In this document: in pieces, positions 12,520 to 21,013 of the stretch | How positions within the stretch are numbered: the stretch's first letter is position 1 | How the letters are laid out: each line of letters begins with the position of its first letter | DNA from: Roridomyces roridus | Taxonomy: Eukaryota > Basidiomycota > Agaricomycetes > Agaricales > Mycenaceae | Length of the DNA stretch: 64,000 nt | Direction: 5' to 3' | Assembly (NCBI GenBank): GCA_029378245.1 | Contig: JARKIF010000022.1 | Coordinates: 806,001 to 870,000, forward strand | The notes under the pieces: generated by a model | What the model was told of the DNA's origin: nothing | The model's database searches: none | The model's input: the letters and a program-made list of their open reading frames with translations, nothing else | Translations under genes and position numbers: made by a program

Positions 12520-15500
12520 TTACCCCCTCTCTAGGATCGACGTCCTCGTCGATGTCGACAAAACGATTTTCATCGTGAATAAATAATTTCTTCTTTAAAT
12601 ATGGTTGGGACTCCTCCTTTGGGACGAATCTCTTGCATTCGCCGTCCCAAAATCCAGCCGGGAGCGTGGGTAGCGCCCTGACGTCAATGCTGTGTTCCCT
12701 GTTATATTTATCCAACAGCTTCTTTGCATGCGTCAAGTTACGCGATGGTTCCCACGTCCTTTCTCCCATCGGATAATTCTTCCACTTTATTAAATATTGA
12801 AACCCGCGTCCCATCTTGCGGTGTTTCAGTATCTCCTCCACCTCGTACTCCTCTTCGCCAGATATGATTTTCGGCGGCGGCCGCTTCTCCCTTCGATTCT
12901 CGGGTGGTTCCGTATATGGTGTGAGAATCGCCTCGTTGAACACCGGATGTGACTTGTCCGTGCTCGGCAATTTCAACCTATAGGATGACGCTCCGACTTT
13001 CTCCAGGACCTCGTACGGCCCGAGCCTCCTATCTCCCAGCTTCTTTGAGGGTCTATCCGTCTGGATATTCGTCGCCTCAATCCAGACCTTGTCTCCCTTT
13101 TTAAATACCGGCGCTGGTCGCCGTCGTAGATTATATGTTTTTTCCATCGTTTTCTGTGTTTTTTCTAATGCCGCGGTCGCCTCATCGCGGATCTTTTTCA
13201 TTTTCTTGCCAAACTCGTCGGCCGCCTCGTTCCTCGTCTCCACGGCGTTCTCGATCCCTTTCCAAGGGTGATAGCCGGTATTTAAGTAGAACGGCGAGGC
13301 CTTCGTTGCTGAACTGGCCTTGTCGTTGTAACAGAACTCCGCCAGGGAGAGCCACTCGGCCCAGTCCGTCTGGTGATAATTGATAAATATGCGGAGATAT
13401 TTCTCGATCTCCTGGTTCATCCGTTCCGTCTGCCCGTCGGTTATCGGATGGTGTGCCGTACTCGGGTTCATTTCGATCCCCAGGATCTTATTGAGCTCCC
13501 TCATAAAGCCTCCTACATATCTCGGATCCCGATCCGAGATGATCTTTCGGGGTACCCCATGATATCTAATCACACGGTCGCGTGTCAAACGCGCAACTCC
13601 TTCAGCCGTGATTTCCATGGTCGTGGGCTCCACGTGAATCATCTTGCTAAAAGTGTCCACCCAGACTTGAATCGCATTGTGACCGTTGCTAATTGGTAAC
13701 GGTCCGATCAAGTCCATCGAAATGATCTGCCAGGGTCCTTCCGCAATCTTGTGCGGGTTCAGCTTGCCCTGCTTGTGCCGAAGAACTCGTGACCTCTGAC
13801 ACGCTTCGCACGACTTTACATACTCGGAAACGTTGTTGCCGAGCTTCGGCCACCAGTAATTTCGTTCAACGAGTTCCTGTGTCCGGTTCCCTCCAGGGTG
13901 TCCCACAATCGCTGGATCGTGATGGAGTCCAATAATTTTATTTCTAAGTTCCGTGTTATGCGGAACGTAAATAAGGCCATTGTAATAAACAATGCCATCC
14001 TCCTCCTCCCATCTAGGGAGCTTCTTTAATAAGGCAGACCTAACGCTGCCGTCCCTTTTGCGTTCCGCTCGGATCTCTTCCAAAAGATCCTTCTCGACGC
14101 CTTCGAGCGTGATCTCCTGCGCTCGGAAATATTCGGGTTTAAGCAAGACAATTTCCTGATTATCTTCCTTCCCCTGGTCATGATCCGCCCTGCGGGATAA
14201 TAAATCGGCCTGCTTATTCAAAGCTCCGGGCCGGTGCCGTAACGAGAAGTCGTACTGCGACAACTCGATAATCCATCGTGCCTGCCGACGATTGATTTTC
14301 TGCGGCTTTTTGAAGTACTGCAGGTTCTTGTGATCCGTCAGAACCTCGAACATGTGCCTTGCACCAAGTAAGAATTGCCTCCACTCATCAAGAGCGAGCA
14401 TGATTGCGAGCATCTCTTTGTCATAGATCTCGTAATTCCTCTCGGTGTCGCTCATGCCGTGAGACATGAAAGCGACAGGCCTCCAGACTCCTTCTTGGAG
14501 CTGACTGAGCACTGCTCCAACCGCTCCGTCCGACGCATCGGCCTCAAGCCGATATTCCCCATCATCCGTTGGCAACGCCAAGATGACATCCTCCGCGATC
14601 CGTTCCTTCAATTGGTTGATCGCCTTCTCCTGTTCCGGTCCCCAGGACCACGCAACCTTCCCCGTTAACTTAGTAAGTGGCCTGGCGATGTCGGCAAAGC
14701 CGCGGACAAATCGCCGATAAAAGTTAACGAAGCCAAGGAACGCCTGCACTTGCTTGACGTTCTTTGGCACGGGCCACTCCATGATCCCTTTGATTTTCAC
14801 CGGGTCCATCCGCATGGAGTTGTGGGAAATAATTACCCCGAGGTATTCGATCTCCGTCTTCTCGAATTCACATTTCTCGGGTTTCAAGAATAATTTATTC
14901 TTCTCTAACGTCTCCAGGACGCGTGACACAATCCGTCTATGCTCCTCCAGGGAGTCTGTGTAAATTAAGATGTCATCCAGGTAGACGATCACATGGCCCT
15001 CGTTGATGAGATCCCGAAGAATGTCGTTCATCATTGTTTGGAACGTGGCCGGTGAATTGGTCAACCCAAAGAACATCACGAGCGGCTCGAACAATCCCTG
15101 ATTGGTCCGAAAAGCCGCTTTCCACTCATCTCCTTCTTTGATCCGTACGTTGTTGTAACCCCAACGTATGTCAAGCTTGGAGAAGAATCTTGCTCCTCGG
15201 AGTTTGTTGACCAACTCCGAGATCAGAGGCAACGGGTACTTGTTCTTCACCGTCATCTCATTGAGCTTCCGGTAATCCTGTACCGGTCGAAGGGACCCGT
15301 CCTTCTTTTTAATAAAAAAGAATGCCGAGGCCATCGGCGACTTGGATGGTCTGATCCGTCCACTCTTGAGATTCTCTTCAAGAAACTCGTTCAGCTTTTC
15401 TTGTTCGCCCAACGAGAGTGGATAGATCTTGCAATCGACAGCCTTTGATCCGGGCTTTAACTCGATCGCATGGTCCCAAGGCCGTTTCTCCGGCAATGAG

Positions 15501-16618
15501 TCAAACGACTCTTTTGCGAAAACCTTGACGTACTCCCGATATTGCTCCGGGATCTTGTCTTCCGTCAATTTTTCCTTTTCTACCGAAGCCTGTTCGGCCA
15601 TCTGCTGTGCCTGCGTTGCCTTGCTCCGCAGCTCCACAACAGGCGCGAAATCGACCAATAGGATCGATTCGCCTTCTTCCACCGCTTCCTCCCGTGTGAC
15701 ACCTTTTCCGGCTTCCAGTCCGGTCATGCCACACTCAGCCGGACATCGGCTAAACTTCATCGTCTGGTCCCGCCAGTTAATCTCTGGGTTGTGTTTAAAC
15801 AACCAGTCGTACCCAATGAACACACGTGCTTTGCCTAAGCCCGTGATCAGGAATTTTTGTCTTTCAACATGCGGGCCGATAGACATGATCATTTCCACGT
15901 AATGAGTGATCTTGCCTTTCGTGTTCTCGGTCCCGTCGGCATTCCTGGCCACAATCGGCATGTCGAGTTTTTTAAGCTCGAAGCCTTCGGCCTTGGCATA
16001 GTCCCTGTCCATGCACGTGGTGGTACACCCGTTGTCCAGCAACGCACGAATGCAACGTGTTTTCCCTGTGTCCAGTGTTTCCAGCTGGACTGCCACCAAC
16101 ATCTCGTGGTGGACACGTTGCCGTTGGAACTCACGCAGCTCCTGAGCCAAGTGTTGTTCCGTTTCTCCCATAGCACGGCGTGCGATCCATTGTGCAGCCT
16201 CCTTCTTCCTGAGACCAAATGGTACCCGTGTATGCTTAGGCGCTACCTCCTCTTTCGAGGATTGAGCCTCCGCGACATCGTCGCCCTTTTTCTTCTCACT
16301 ATTTTTATCACTGGTTTGGGTTCCAGGGGCCTTTTTAAAAGCGCTCCAGCGCTTGTTCTCTGCATCCATGCGTTGATTTTTTAAATTACGTTTCCTATTC
16401 TGGTTCTCCAAAATACGTATTTTTTGTGGCTTTTGTTCTTCGCCTACAAGAAATTCTTGTATACTACGTTGTAGGCTAGTTTTTTCTATATAATTTACAG
16501 GTACACTATTTTGCACATTGTTCGTGCTGTCTGTAACCGCCTCTAGCGGCGTAAACTGTCCATGGATGATAGATACGGGAGGGCACACCGGTTCGGCCTT
16601 GACCGGGCGCCCTAGCAA
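12386..16618 (-). CDS. pol: Pol polyprotein: protease, RT, RNase H, integrase, chromodomain
   Basis: About 1410 codons, open from the frameshift site to the stop inside the 3' LTR. The listed start is a TTG at the frameshift, not a real initiator; the protein is most likely made as a Gag-Pol fusion. Domains in order: an aspartic protease with active-site triad written DNG (about residue 195) instead of the usual DSG/DTG; reverse transcriptase with YLDD at about 546; RNase H with EADASDG; integrase zinc finger of HHCC type (H at about 898, CEAC after it) and catalytic D at about 967 plus the D-D-E pattern; a GPY-like module (LGPYEV); and a chromodomain at about 1258-1301 (YLIKWKNYP, TWEP). Some 100 further residues follow, the last 43 encoded by LTR sequence. 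No stop or frame break interrupts it. Confidence 0.95.
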   Translation of the reverse strand: MLGRPVKAEPVCPPVSIIHGQFTPLEAVTDSTNNVQNSVPVNYIEKTSLQRSIQEFLVGEEQKPQKIRILENQNRKRNLKNQRMDAENKRWSAFKKAPGTQTSDKNSEKKKGDDVAEAQSSKEEVAPKHTRVPFGLRKKEAAQWIARRAMGETEQHLAQELREFQRQRVHHEMLVAVQLETLDTGKTRCIRALLDNGCTTTCMDRDYAKAEGFELKKLDMPIVARNADGTENTKGKITHYVEMIMSIGPHVERQKFLITGLGKARVFIGYDWLFKHNPEINWRDQTMKFSRCPAECGMTGLEAGKGVTREEAVEEGESILLVDFAPVVELRSKATQAQQMAEQASVEKEKLTEDKIPEQYREYVKVFAKESFDSLPEKRPWDHAIELKPGSKAVDCKIYPLSLGEQEKLNEFLEENLKSGRIRPSKSPMASAFFFIKKKDGSLRPVQDYRKLNEMTVKNKYPLPLISELVNKLRGARFFSKLDIRWGYNNVRIKEGDEWKAAFRTNQGLFEPLVMFFGLTNSPATFQTMMNDILRDLINEGHVIVYLDDILIYTDSLEEHRRIVSRVLETLEKNKLFLKPEKCEFEKTEIEYLGVIISHNSMRMDPVKIKGIMEWPVPKNVKQVQAFLGFVNFYRRFVRGFADIARPLTKLTGKVAWSWGPEQEKAINQLKERIAEDVILALPTDDGEYRLEADASDGAVGAVLSQLQEGVWRPVAFMSHGMSDTERNYEIYDKEMLAIMLALDEWRQFLLGARHMFEVLTDHKNLQYFKKPQKINRRQARWIIELSQYDFSLRHRPGALNKQADLLSRRADHDQGKEDNQEIVLLKPEYFRAQEITLEGVEKDLLEEIRAERKRDGSVRSALLKKLPRWEEEDGIVYYNGLIYVPHNTELRNKIIGLHHDPAIVGHPGGNRTQELVERNYWWPKLGNNVSEYVKSCEACQRSRVLRHKQGKLNPHKIAEGPWQIISMDLIGPLPISNGHNAIQVWVDTFSKMIHVEPTTMEITAEGVARLTRDRVIRYHGVPRKIISDRDPRYVGGFMRELNKILGIEMNPSTAHHPITDGQTERMNQEIEKYLRIFINYHQTDWAEWLSLAEFCYNDKASSATKASPFYLNTGYHPWKGIENAVETRNEAADEFGKKMKKIRDEATAALEKTQKTMEKTYNLRRRPAPVFKKGDKVWIEATNIQTDRPSKKLGDRRLGPYEVLEKVGASSYRLKLPSTDKSHPVFNEAILTPYTEPPENRREKRPPPKIISGEEEYEVEEILKHRKMGRGFQYLIKWKNYPMGERTWEPSRNLTHAKKLLDKYNREHSIDVRALPTLPAGFWDGECKRFVPKEESQPYLKKKLFIHDENRFVDIDEDVDPREGVMSRADLFAHVTTPNKPDKHWRRTALKSWEPRLDRIEEEAEEDII
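12520..12535 (-). other. Polypurine tract
   Basis: On the minus strand the bases just before the 3' LTR read AGAGAGGGGGTAA. A purine run abutting the 3' LTR is the usual plus-strand primer of LTR retrotransposons. Confidence 0.75.
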
Positions 16619-17766
16619 AAACCCTTCTCACGGAGGATGGCGGCCAACGCCTGCAGATCCTCCTGAGAATAATCATCGGTCTTGATCGACCGAATATTGA
16701 ACTTCTTCTTGGGAGGCTCCGGGCACTCCCGCTTCATGTGGCCCTCCTTGCCACAGTTGTAACACTTGAATGCGGCCTGCCGCGTTCGGTCGACGTCCAT
16801 CGGCGCCGGGTTTCCGGGAGTGACCCGGGTGGCCAGATGGGGGGCTGTCCCCTGGGGCCTTGGCGGCGGCACCAGTGCCGTGGCCTTGGGGAATTTGGGC
16901 GGCGGCTGCTGCTGCGCCGGCGTCCAAAACATTCCACCTCCCGCTCCCCAGCGAGAGTTGATGAGCTTCCCGCGCTCAATGATGCCGTTGATTGTCATCA
17001 ATCGGCTTTTCAATCCCGAGTAGGTCCCCGGGATCGCAACGCCACCAGCATAAAGCTGTTTGCGTACCTGGTCCGAGACCAGGATTTCCAGTGCCTGACA
17101 CAGGAACGTGTCGTGCAACTCGTTTCCGGGCGCGTAGCCCGCCTGCTCCGCGTTCAGCTCGAACGACTGGAGGAAGTCGGCCAGGGTGGATGTTCCCTGC
17201 CGAGTGTTCATCAGGCGCAACAGCGCCGTCTCCTTGACGTTCTGATCCGCGAACGTCGACTCCAACTCCGTCATAAACTCCTCGAAGGAGGGACGGAGTT
17301 GACCAAGGCGAACATGCTTCGCCTTCCAGTTCCGTGACCAGTTGGCGGCCGGACACGGAGAACTCTTCTCGTCGCCCAGCAACGAGAGCACGAAGAAAAT
17401 ACGTCTATGATCCGTATTGAAATCGTGTTCGTATGCCACGAGGTAGGTCGTGACACTGTCGATCCAAGTTTCCCACTTGGATTTGTCATTGCCGTCAAAC
17501 GGCGGGGGAAGCCGGGCCAGCGTCATCCTTGCTGGTGCCGGGCGTGGGGGGAGGGCCTGAAGTAACTCAGTCAGGCCATGCTGGGCGGGGATGGAATCGG
17601 GTCGGGTGGGAAGAGGGCGAGGGGGAGAGCGGGTAGGGGGGCGGGATGGATAAATTTCGGGAGGGTAGACCGCCTGAGGCTGGTCATAGTGGATGGGGCT
17701 GCCGTGGTGGGACATGGCAGGGGCGGCGGTATGAAAGGTGTGGTGGGTGGTGGAGGAAACGGCCAA
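16612..17766 (-). CDS. gag: Gag capsid/nucleocapsid protein
   Basis: 384 aa. Residues 1-90 are Pro-rich. Residues 90-290 have the typical Ty3-type capsid layout (WETWIDSV, FVLSLLGD, FMTELESTF, ADFLQSFE), which assembles the particle. A CCHC zinc knuckle, C-X2-C-X4-H-X4-C, lies at residues 335-348 and binds the element RNA. The stop overlaps the start of the pol frame by 7 bases at a slippery site. The start at 17766 is the first ATG of the open frame; 450 bases of leader separate it from the 5' LTR. Confidence 0.93.
   Translation of the reverse strand: MAVSSTTHHTFHTAAPAMSHHGSPIHYDQPQAVYPPEIYPSRPPTRSPPRPLPTRPDSIPAQHGLTELLQALPPRPAPARMTLARLPPPFDGNDKSKWETWIDSVTTYLVAYEHDFNTDHRRIFFVLSLLGDEKSSPCPAANWSRNWKAKHVRLGQLRPSFEEFMTELESTFADQNVKETALLRLMNTRQGTSTLADFLQSFELNAEQAGYAPGNELHDTFLCQALEILVSDQVRKQLYAGGVAIPGTYSGLKSRLMTINGIIERGKLINSRWGAGGGMFWTPAQQQPPPKFPKATALVPPPRPQGTAPHLATRVTPGNPAPMDVDRTRQAAFKCYNCGKEGHMKRECPEPPKKKFNIRSIKTDDYSQEDLQALAAILREKGFC
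16618..16624 (-). promoter_or_regulatory. -1 programmed ribosomal frameshift site (GGGTTTT)
   Basis: On the minus strand the gag codons end AAG GGT TTT TGC TAG. The heptamer GGGTTTT is in the exact X XXY YYZ register. A one-base slip back gives GGG TTT TTG CTA, which is the pol frame and stays open to the end of pol. The site lies two codons before the gag stop. A GC-rich segment follows at once (GGCGCCCGGTCAAGG), which could form the stimulatory structure; I did not fold it. Confidence 0.85.
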
Positions 17767-18203
17767 GAGTTGGTCCGCTACGGAGTTGGCTTCACGGCTA
17801 GAGGTGCCGGAAGAGGAAGATGATGGTGCGCGAAACGCCGTCGCGGCTTGGGTAGGAGCGGCACGAAGCCGGTGGTGAATTTCTCGGTCGCAACACTTGC
17901 CGATAGAACAGACCCGGGCCTTCTACGACTCTCCCGGTATCTGCGCGAGGGTACTCTCCGAAGATTGCCACCCGAACGCCAACGTCTGCTATTGTGCGGG
18001 GACGGACTCAACGTTTCCCGTAGCACAGCGACTGTCTATCAAAATAGTTCGACCAGAGATTGGCGCTTGTTTAACGTCGCGTTTTAACGACGTGACGCTT
18101 GTGGTATGAGTGGATCTTCAATTACGAGAATCCAAGTAGTGGGGGAGGGACGCCGAGGCGTATGGAAAGGATATGTCGGGGGGAGGTAGGAGCGGTATGA
18201 GGG

Positions 18204-18215
18204 TAGACTTTTATT
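18204..18215 (-). other. Self-priming primer binding site of the chromovirus
   Basis: No tRNA-type PBS starting TGG follows the 5' LTR. Instead the 12 bases AATAAAAGTCTA, one base inside the LTR end, are perfectly complementary to the LTR-encoded RNA segment TAGACTTTTATT of the 3' LTR (plus-strand positions 12133-12144). The 5' LTR has one mismatch in the same segment (18305-18316). In Tf1 and related sushi elements the 5' end of the RNA folds back on the PBS and primes reverse transcription. This arrangement, with a TATAAAAG box about 40 bases upstream of the segment, fits that mechanism. Confidence 0.75.
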
Positions 18216-18216
18216 A

Positions 18217-18691
18217 TGTCACGACAAGACTTGTTTCACGCGTCCAACAGCGGTAAGATGCTGCGGATTGGGTAGTGCGCTACTAAAGCTCGTAAAATGA
18301 ACTGAATAAAGGTCTAGGAGAGGGTACAGAATACGACGACTAGCTACTGCTTTTATACTATGAGGAATAGATCTACGATGCTACACTAATTGTCCTGGTG
18401 TCCAACATGCGCTATTGTCCCGCGCCCTTGTCTTCTCCTATTGTCGTGTCTCCACCGTGTCCTTCATAGAAGCCTGTCATGATCGGACAGTTCACTGATC
18501 GGAAACTCCTTCCCACATCCATGCTGTCGTTCATAAATATGAAACTATCCCACGTCTTTAAATAATGTCTTCCTCGGCTTCTTCCTCAATCCGATCGAGA
18601 CGGGGTTCCCAGGACTTTAACGCTGTACGGCGCCAATGCTTATCTGGTTTATTTGGCGTTGTCACGTGCGCAAATAGGTCAGCGCGTGACA
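18217..18691 (-). repeat. 5' LTR of the chromovirus
   Basis: 475 bp, identical to 12045-12519 except at 18311. As the upstream LTR on the minus strand it should act as promoter: TATAAAAG on the minus strand at about 18354-18361. It carries the TGTCACG...CGTGACA ends and is followed at 18692 by the second GTATC. Confidence 0.95.
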
Positions 18692-20469
18692 GTATCGCTG
18701 GAGAATAGACGAGGTAGAATCTACTGTACAGGAGATTCTACCCAACATTATATAGTAACCTCGTCAGGAGTTCGCTCCTGTGTGATCGGACCCTGTCCCT
18801 TAATATCCTCCTGACTCAATAGAGTCCTGGTGGAGCCATCCCTGTGGCCCTGTGTGTAACCACGATCATCCTCTCCTAATATGCATCATGATCCTTTGCC
18901 AAGGGATCACTGGTTGACATGTGTTTCCCCCCTCGTCGGGTTCCAACACTGCGCAATGGGTTCTATATCAAGCAACCCTTCCCGCGCCGGGCATGTACTG
19001 CTGTCCTCGTATCCGAGTGGTAGTTCCCCTGGGACTATCCACTCCTTGTTCAGGCGGGCGACATCCATCTCTCGAGGAAGGACTTGTCGTGCGTGGACCG
19101 AACGTACGTTTGTTGATGATAACGAATCTCGTGATCCGTAACTGATGGCGGTGATAGCATCACCGGATCAGTCGGCAAGCGCTGGTTTCATGACACCCGG
19201 TCACAATTCAAGCTAACCACGTACATCGTACATCGTGTATTACCAGGCAACCATATTTGCTTGAGCGGTTGAGCCCGGCTGGTTCACTCAGGCCTCCCGA
19301 GACGTCTGAGCCAAACTCGGAACGTCCGAGGTTAATTTGAGTTGATCGATCCATCCAAGCCCAAGGCGAGCTGAGCGATCCCCATGCCGCTAGCTAGTGC
19401 TCTGATTGGAGCCGTTCTTCCCGAACCAGACCAATAAAATGTTCAGGGGTGGACATCCTGGACTAGATGCAGTGGGAAAGACAACCACGGGCCAATGTAC
19501 CAGGAAGCAGCACAAATTACACAATCCATTGTCGACTCGAGGGTGCACTAGTTGTGGCTGAGAGAGGGTGTCAGCGTAGCTAGAGCTAAAAGCGGCTTGT
19601 TCTGCTTAATCAAGGGGTGCTGTCGTCGGTGGATTTGCTGAATGGCAGGTAGGCTCGAGTGAACATCCACGGGGTTCGTAGAGAGCCGGCGTGGAAGGAC
19701 AACTGGAGTCATGACATCGACGTGGATGAGTTGCTGAAAGACAAGAGTGAATAGTATTTCGCAAGCCCAAGGCCCAGGATTTGGCCTTGAAGCTTGCGGC
19801 AAGCTGTGGTCCGTGGAAGAGAACAGAAAAAGTGTCGCGGTAGAAGGCAAGTGACAGGCAGCGGCTGTGATGATGTTATGCTCAAATCAATATTGGAATG
19901 CAGTTGAGTTTTGGTTGAATTCAGGTTGAATCATGCACACCAGAGATGGCATGGGTACTAGGTAGCAGGTAGGTAGTATCAGGCAAATTCGGATGGATAC
20001 AGGATGGATATATACTTATACCAATAGGTCCAAAGGCAAACTTGAAGCATCGAAAGGACTTGGAAAGGACGACGGGGGACTCGGTGACCGCTGACGATGA
20101 ACACTGCAGAGAAAGCAAGGATCAAGACGGCCCACACTGTGTACAGAGTCACATCAAGCAGCCGGGCCGATGGCGGAGACGGAGACCCATATCATCTTCC
20201 TCCCACGTCACGGACATTGTGTGGCTTCCGAGACAAAAGGCATTCCGGGCTCAGAGGGTCTATCTGTAAACTGGGAGTTGGAAGGAGTGTTTGATTGTAG
20301 AGAATGGTTTGAAAATCAAGTAGTCTTTTTGGAATCTGTCGGCCGGGTTTTGGACATGACCAGTCAGGGAGGATCATCTGGATGAGTAACATGTCAATCA
20401 GTTTGTACAAATTTGTTCTGATGGACACGAACGACAATCCCTTGGGTAGCCAAACCTAAAGGTTCAGCA
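18692..20469. other. Repeat-derived and intergenic sequence
   Basis: The first 100 bases hold nested inverted repeats: a 30-bp palindrome at 18713-18742 (GGTAGAATCT arms around CTGTACAG, two mismatches), outer arms GACGAGGT and ACCTCGTC, and a CAGGAG-CTCCTG hairpin near 18765-18778. Read on the minus strand, TGTTGGGTAGAATCT resembles the start of another LTR, so the chromovirus may sit in an older LTR relic. From 18.9 to 20.4 kb no gene could be supported. One stretch near 20060-20180 (-) would encode a single hydrophobic helix but has no start and no exon partners. Confidence 0.4.
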
Positions 20470-20660
20470 ATGATCACAAGATTCAGGAGGTTTTTGGTTC
20501 GATCCCTGCCTCTGCCATTTCATATTCTTTTCCAAATTCACTCTTCCCTGCCACATTGCATTGTGCACTTGAGCCACAGTACTGTGTCAGAAAGAGCACA
20601 ATGGTTTGCGCCCCACTGTAGCCGGGGGGCACATTGCATTGTCCCTACGTCTCTTAGTGA
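20470..20660 (+). repeat. tRNA-related SINE-like repeat, copy 2
   Basis: Starts with a B-box-like GGTTCGATCCCTGCC near 20498 and continues with the words CTGTGTCAGAAAG, GGTTTGCGCCCCA and CACATTGCATTGTC, in the same order as the reverse complement of 10565-10745. Identity looks moderate with small indels, so neither copy is very recent. Upstream bases (AGGAGGTTTTT) may be the decayed tRNA anticodon arm. Confidence 0.55.
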
Positions 20661-21013
20661 TATACTCAGCCTCTAACAACTAACTTCGGGAGGAGCCTGC
20701 CGGCGCGCCGACGATTTCTGGGACTGGATAGTAGCCATGGACGTGAGGCTACTGAGCAGCGATCCTTGGAATGGAAGTAAGGAGATTACCCTGGATTCGG
20801 CGGTCTCCTTCCACTGGTCAATGAACCCAGTACGGCGATGATCTCAATTCGGATGGACTGACCCGTATTCAACGTTCAGGCCCGCAAACCTGGAGAATAC
20901 ATATGGACGACCAATACATAAATATATACAGTACAATACAATACAGTCCGAAGTCCAGCTTTCGTTCCTTTGTTTCCATAAATAATCGAGTCCGTCTCCG
21001 TTGTGTTCTCCAT

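Larger units (their letters stand above)
12045..18691 (-). mobile_element. Complete Ty3/gypsy chromovirus LTR retrotransposon (Tf1/sushi-like)
   Basis: A 6647-bp element flanked by the 5-bp target duplication GTATC (12040-12044 and 18692-18696). Two 475-bp LTRs begin TGTCACG and end CGTGACA, a perfect 7-bp terminal inverted repeat, and differ at only one base. The order on the minus strand is 5' LTR, self-priming PBS, leader, gag, pol, polypurine tract, 3' LTR. Pol order protease, RT, RNase H, integrase, chromodomain places it among the chromoviruses. Both reading frames are intact and the LTRs are about 99.8% identical, so insertion is very recent and the copy may be active. The chromodomain suggests targeting to modified chromatin (known for the family, not shown here). 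Confidence 0.96.

Noticed and set aside
13089..16384. Several plus-strand frames of 60-175 codons
   Set aside because: All lie opposite the intact pol gene and mirror its codons.
20060..20190. Small membrane protein on the minus strand
   Set aside because: One hydrophobic helix is encoded, but a stop lies just upstream and no start or partner exon was found.
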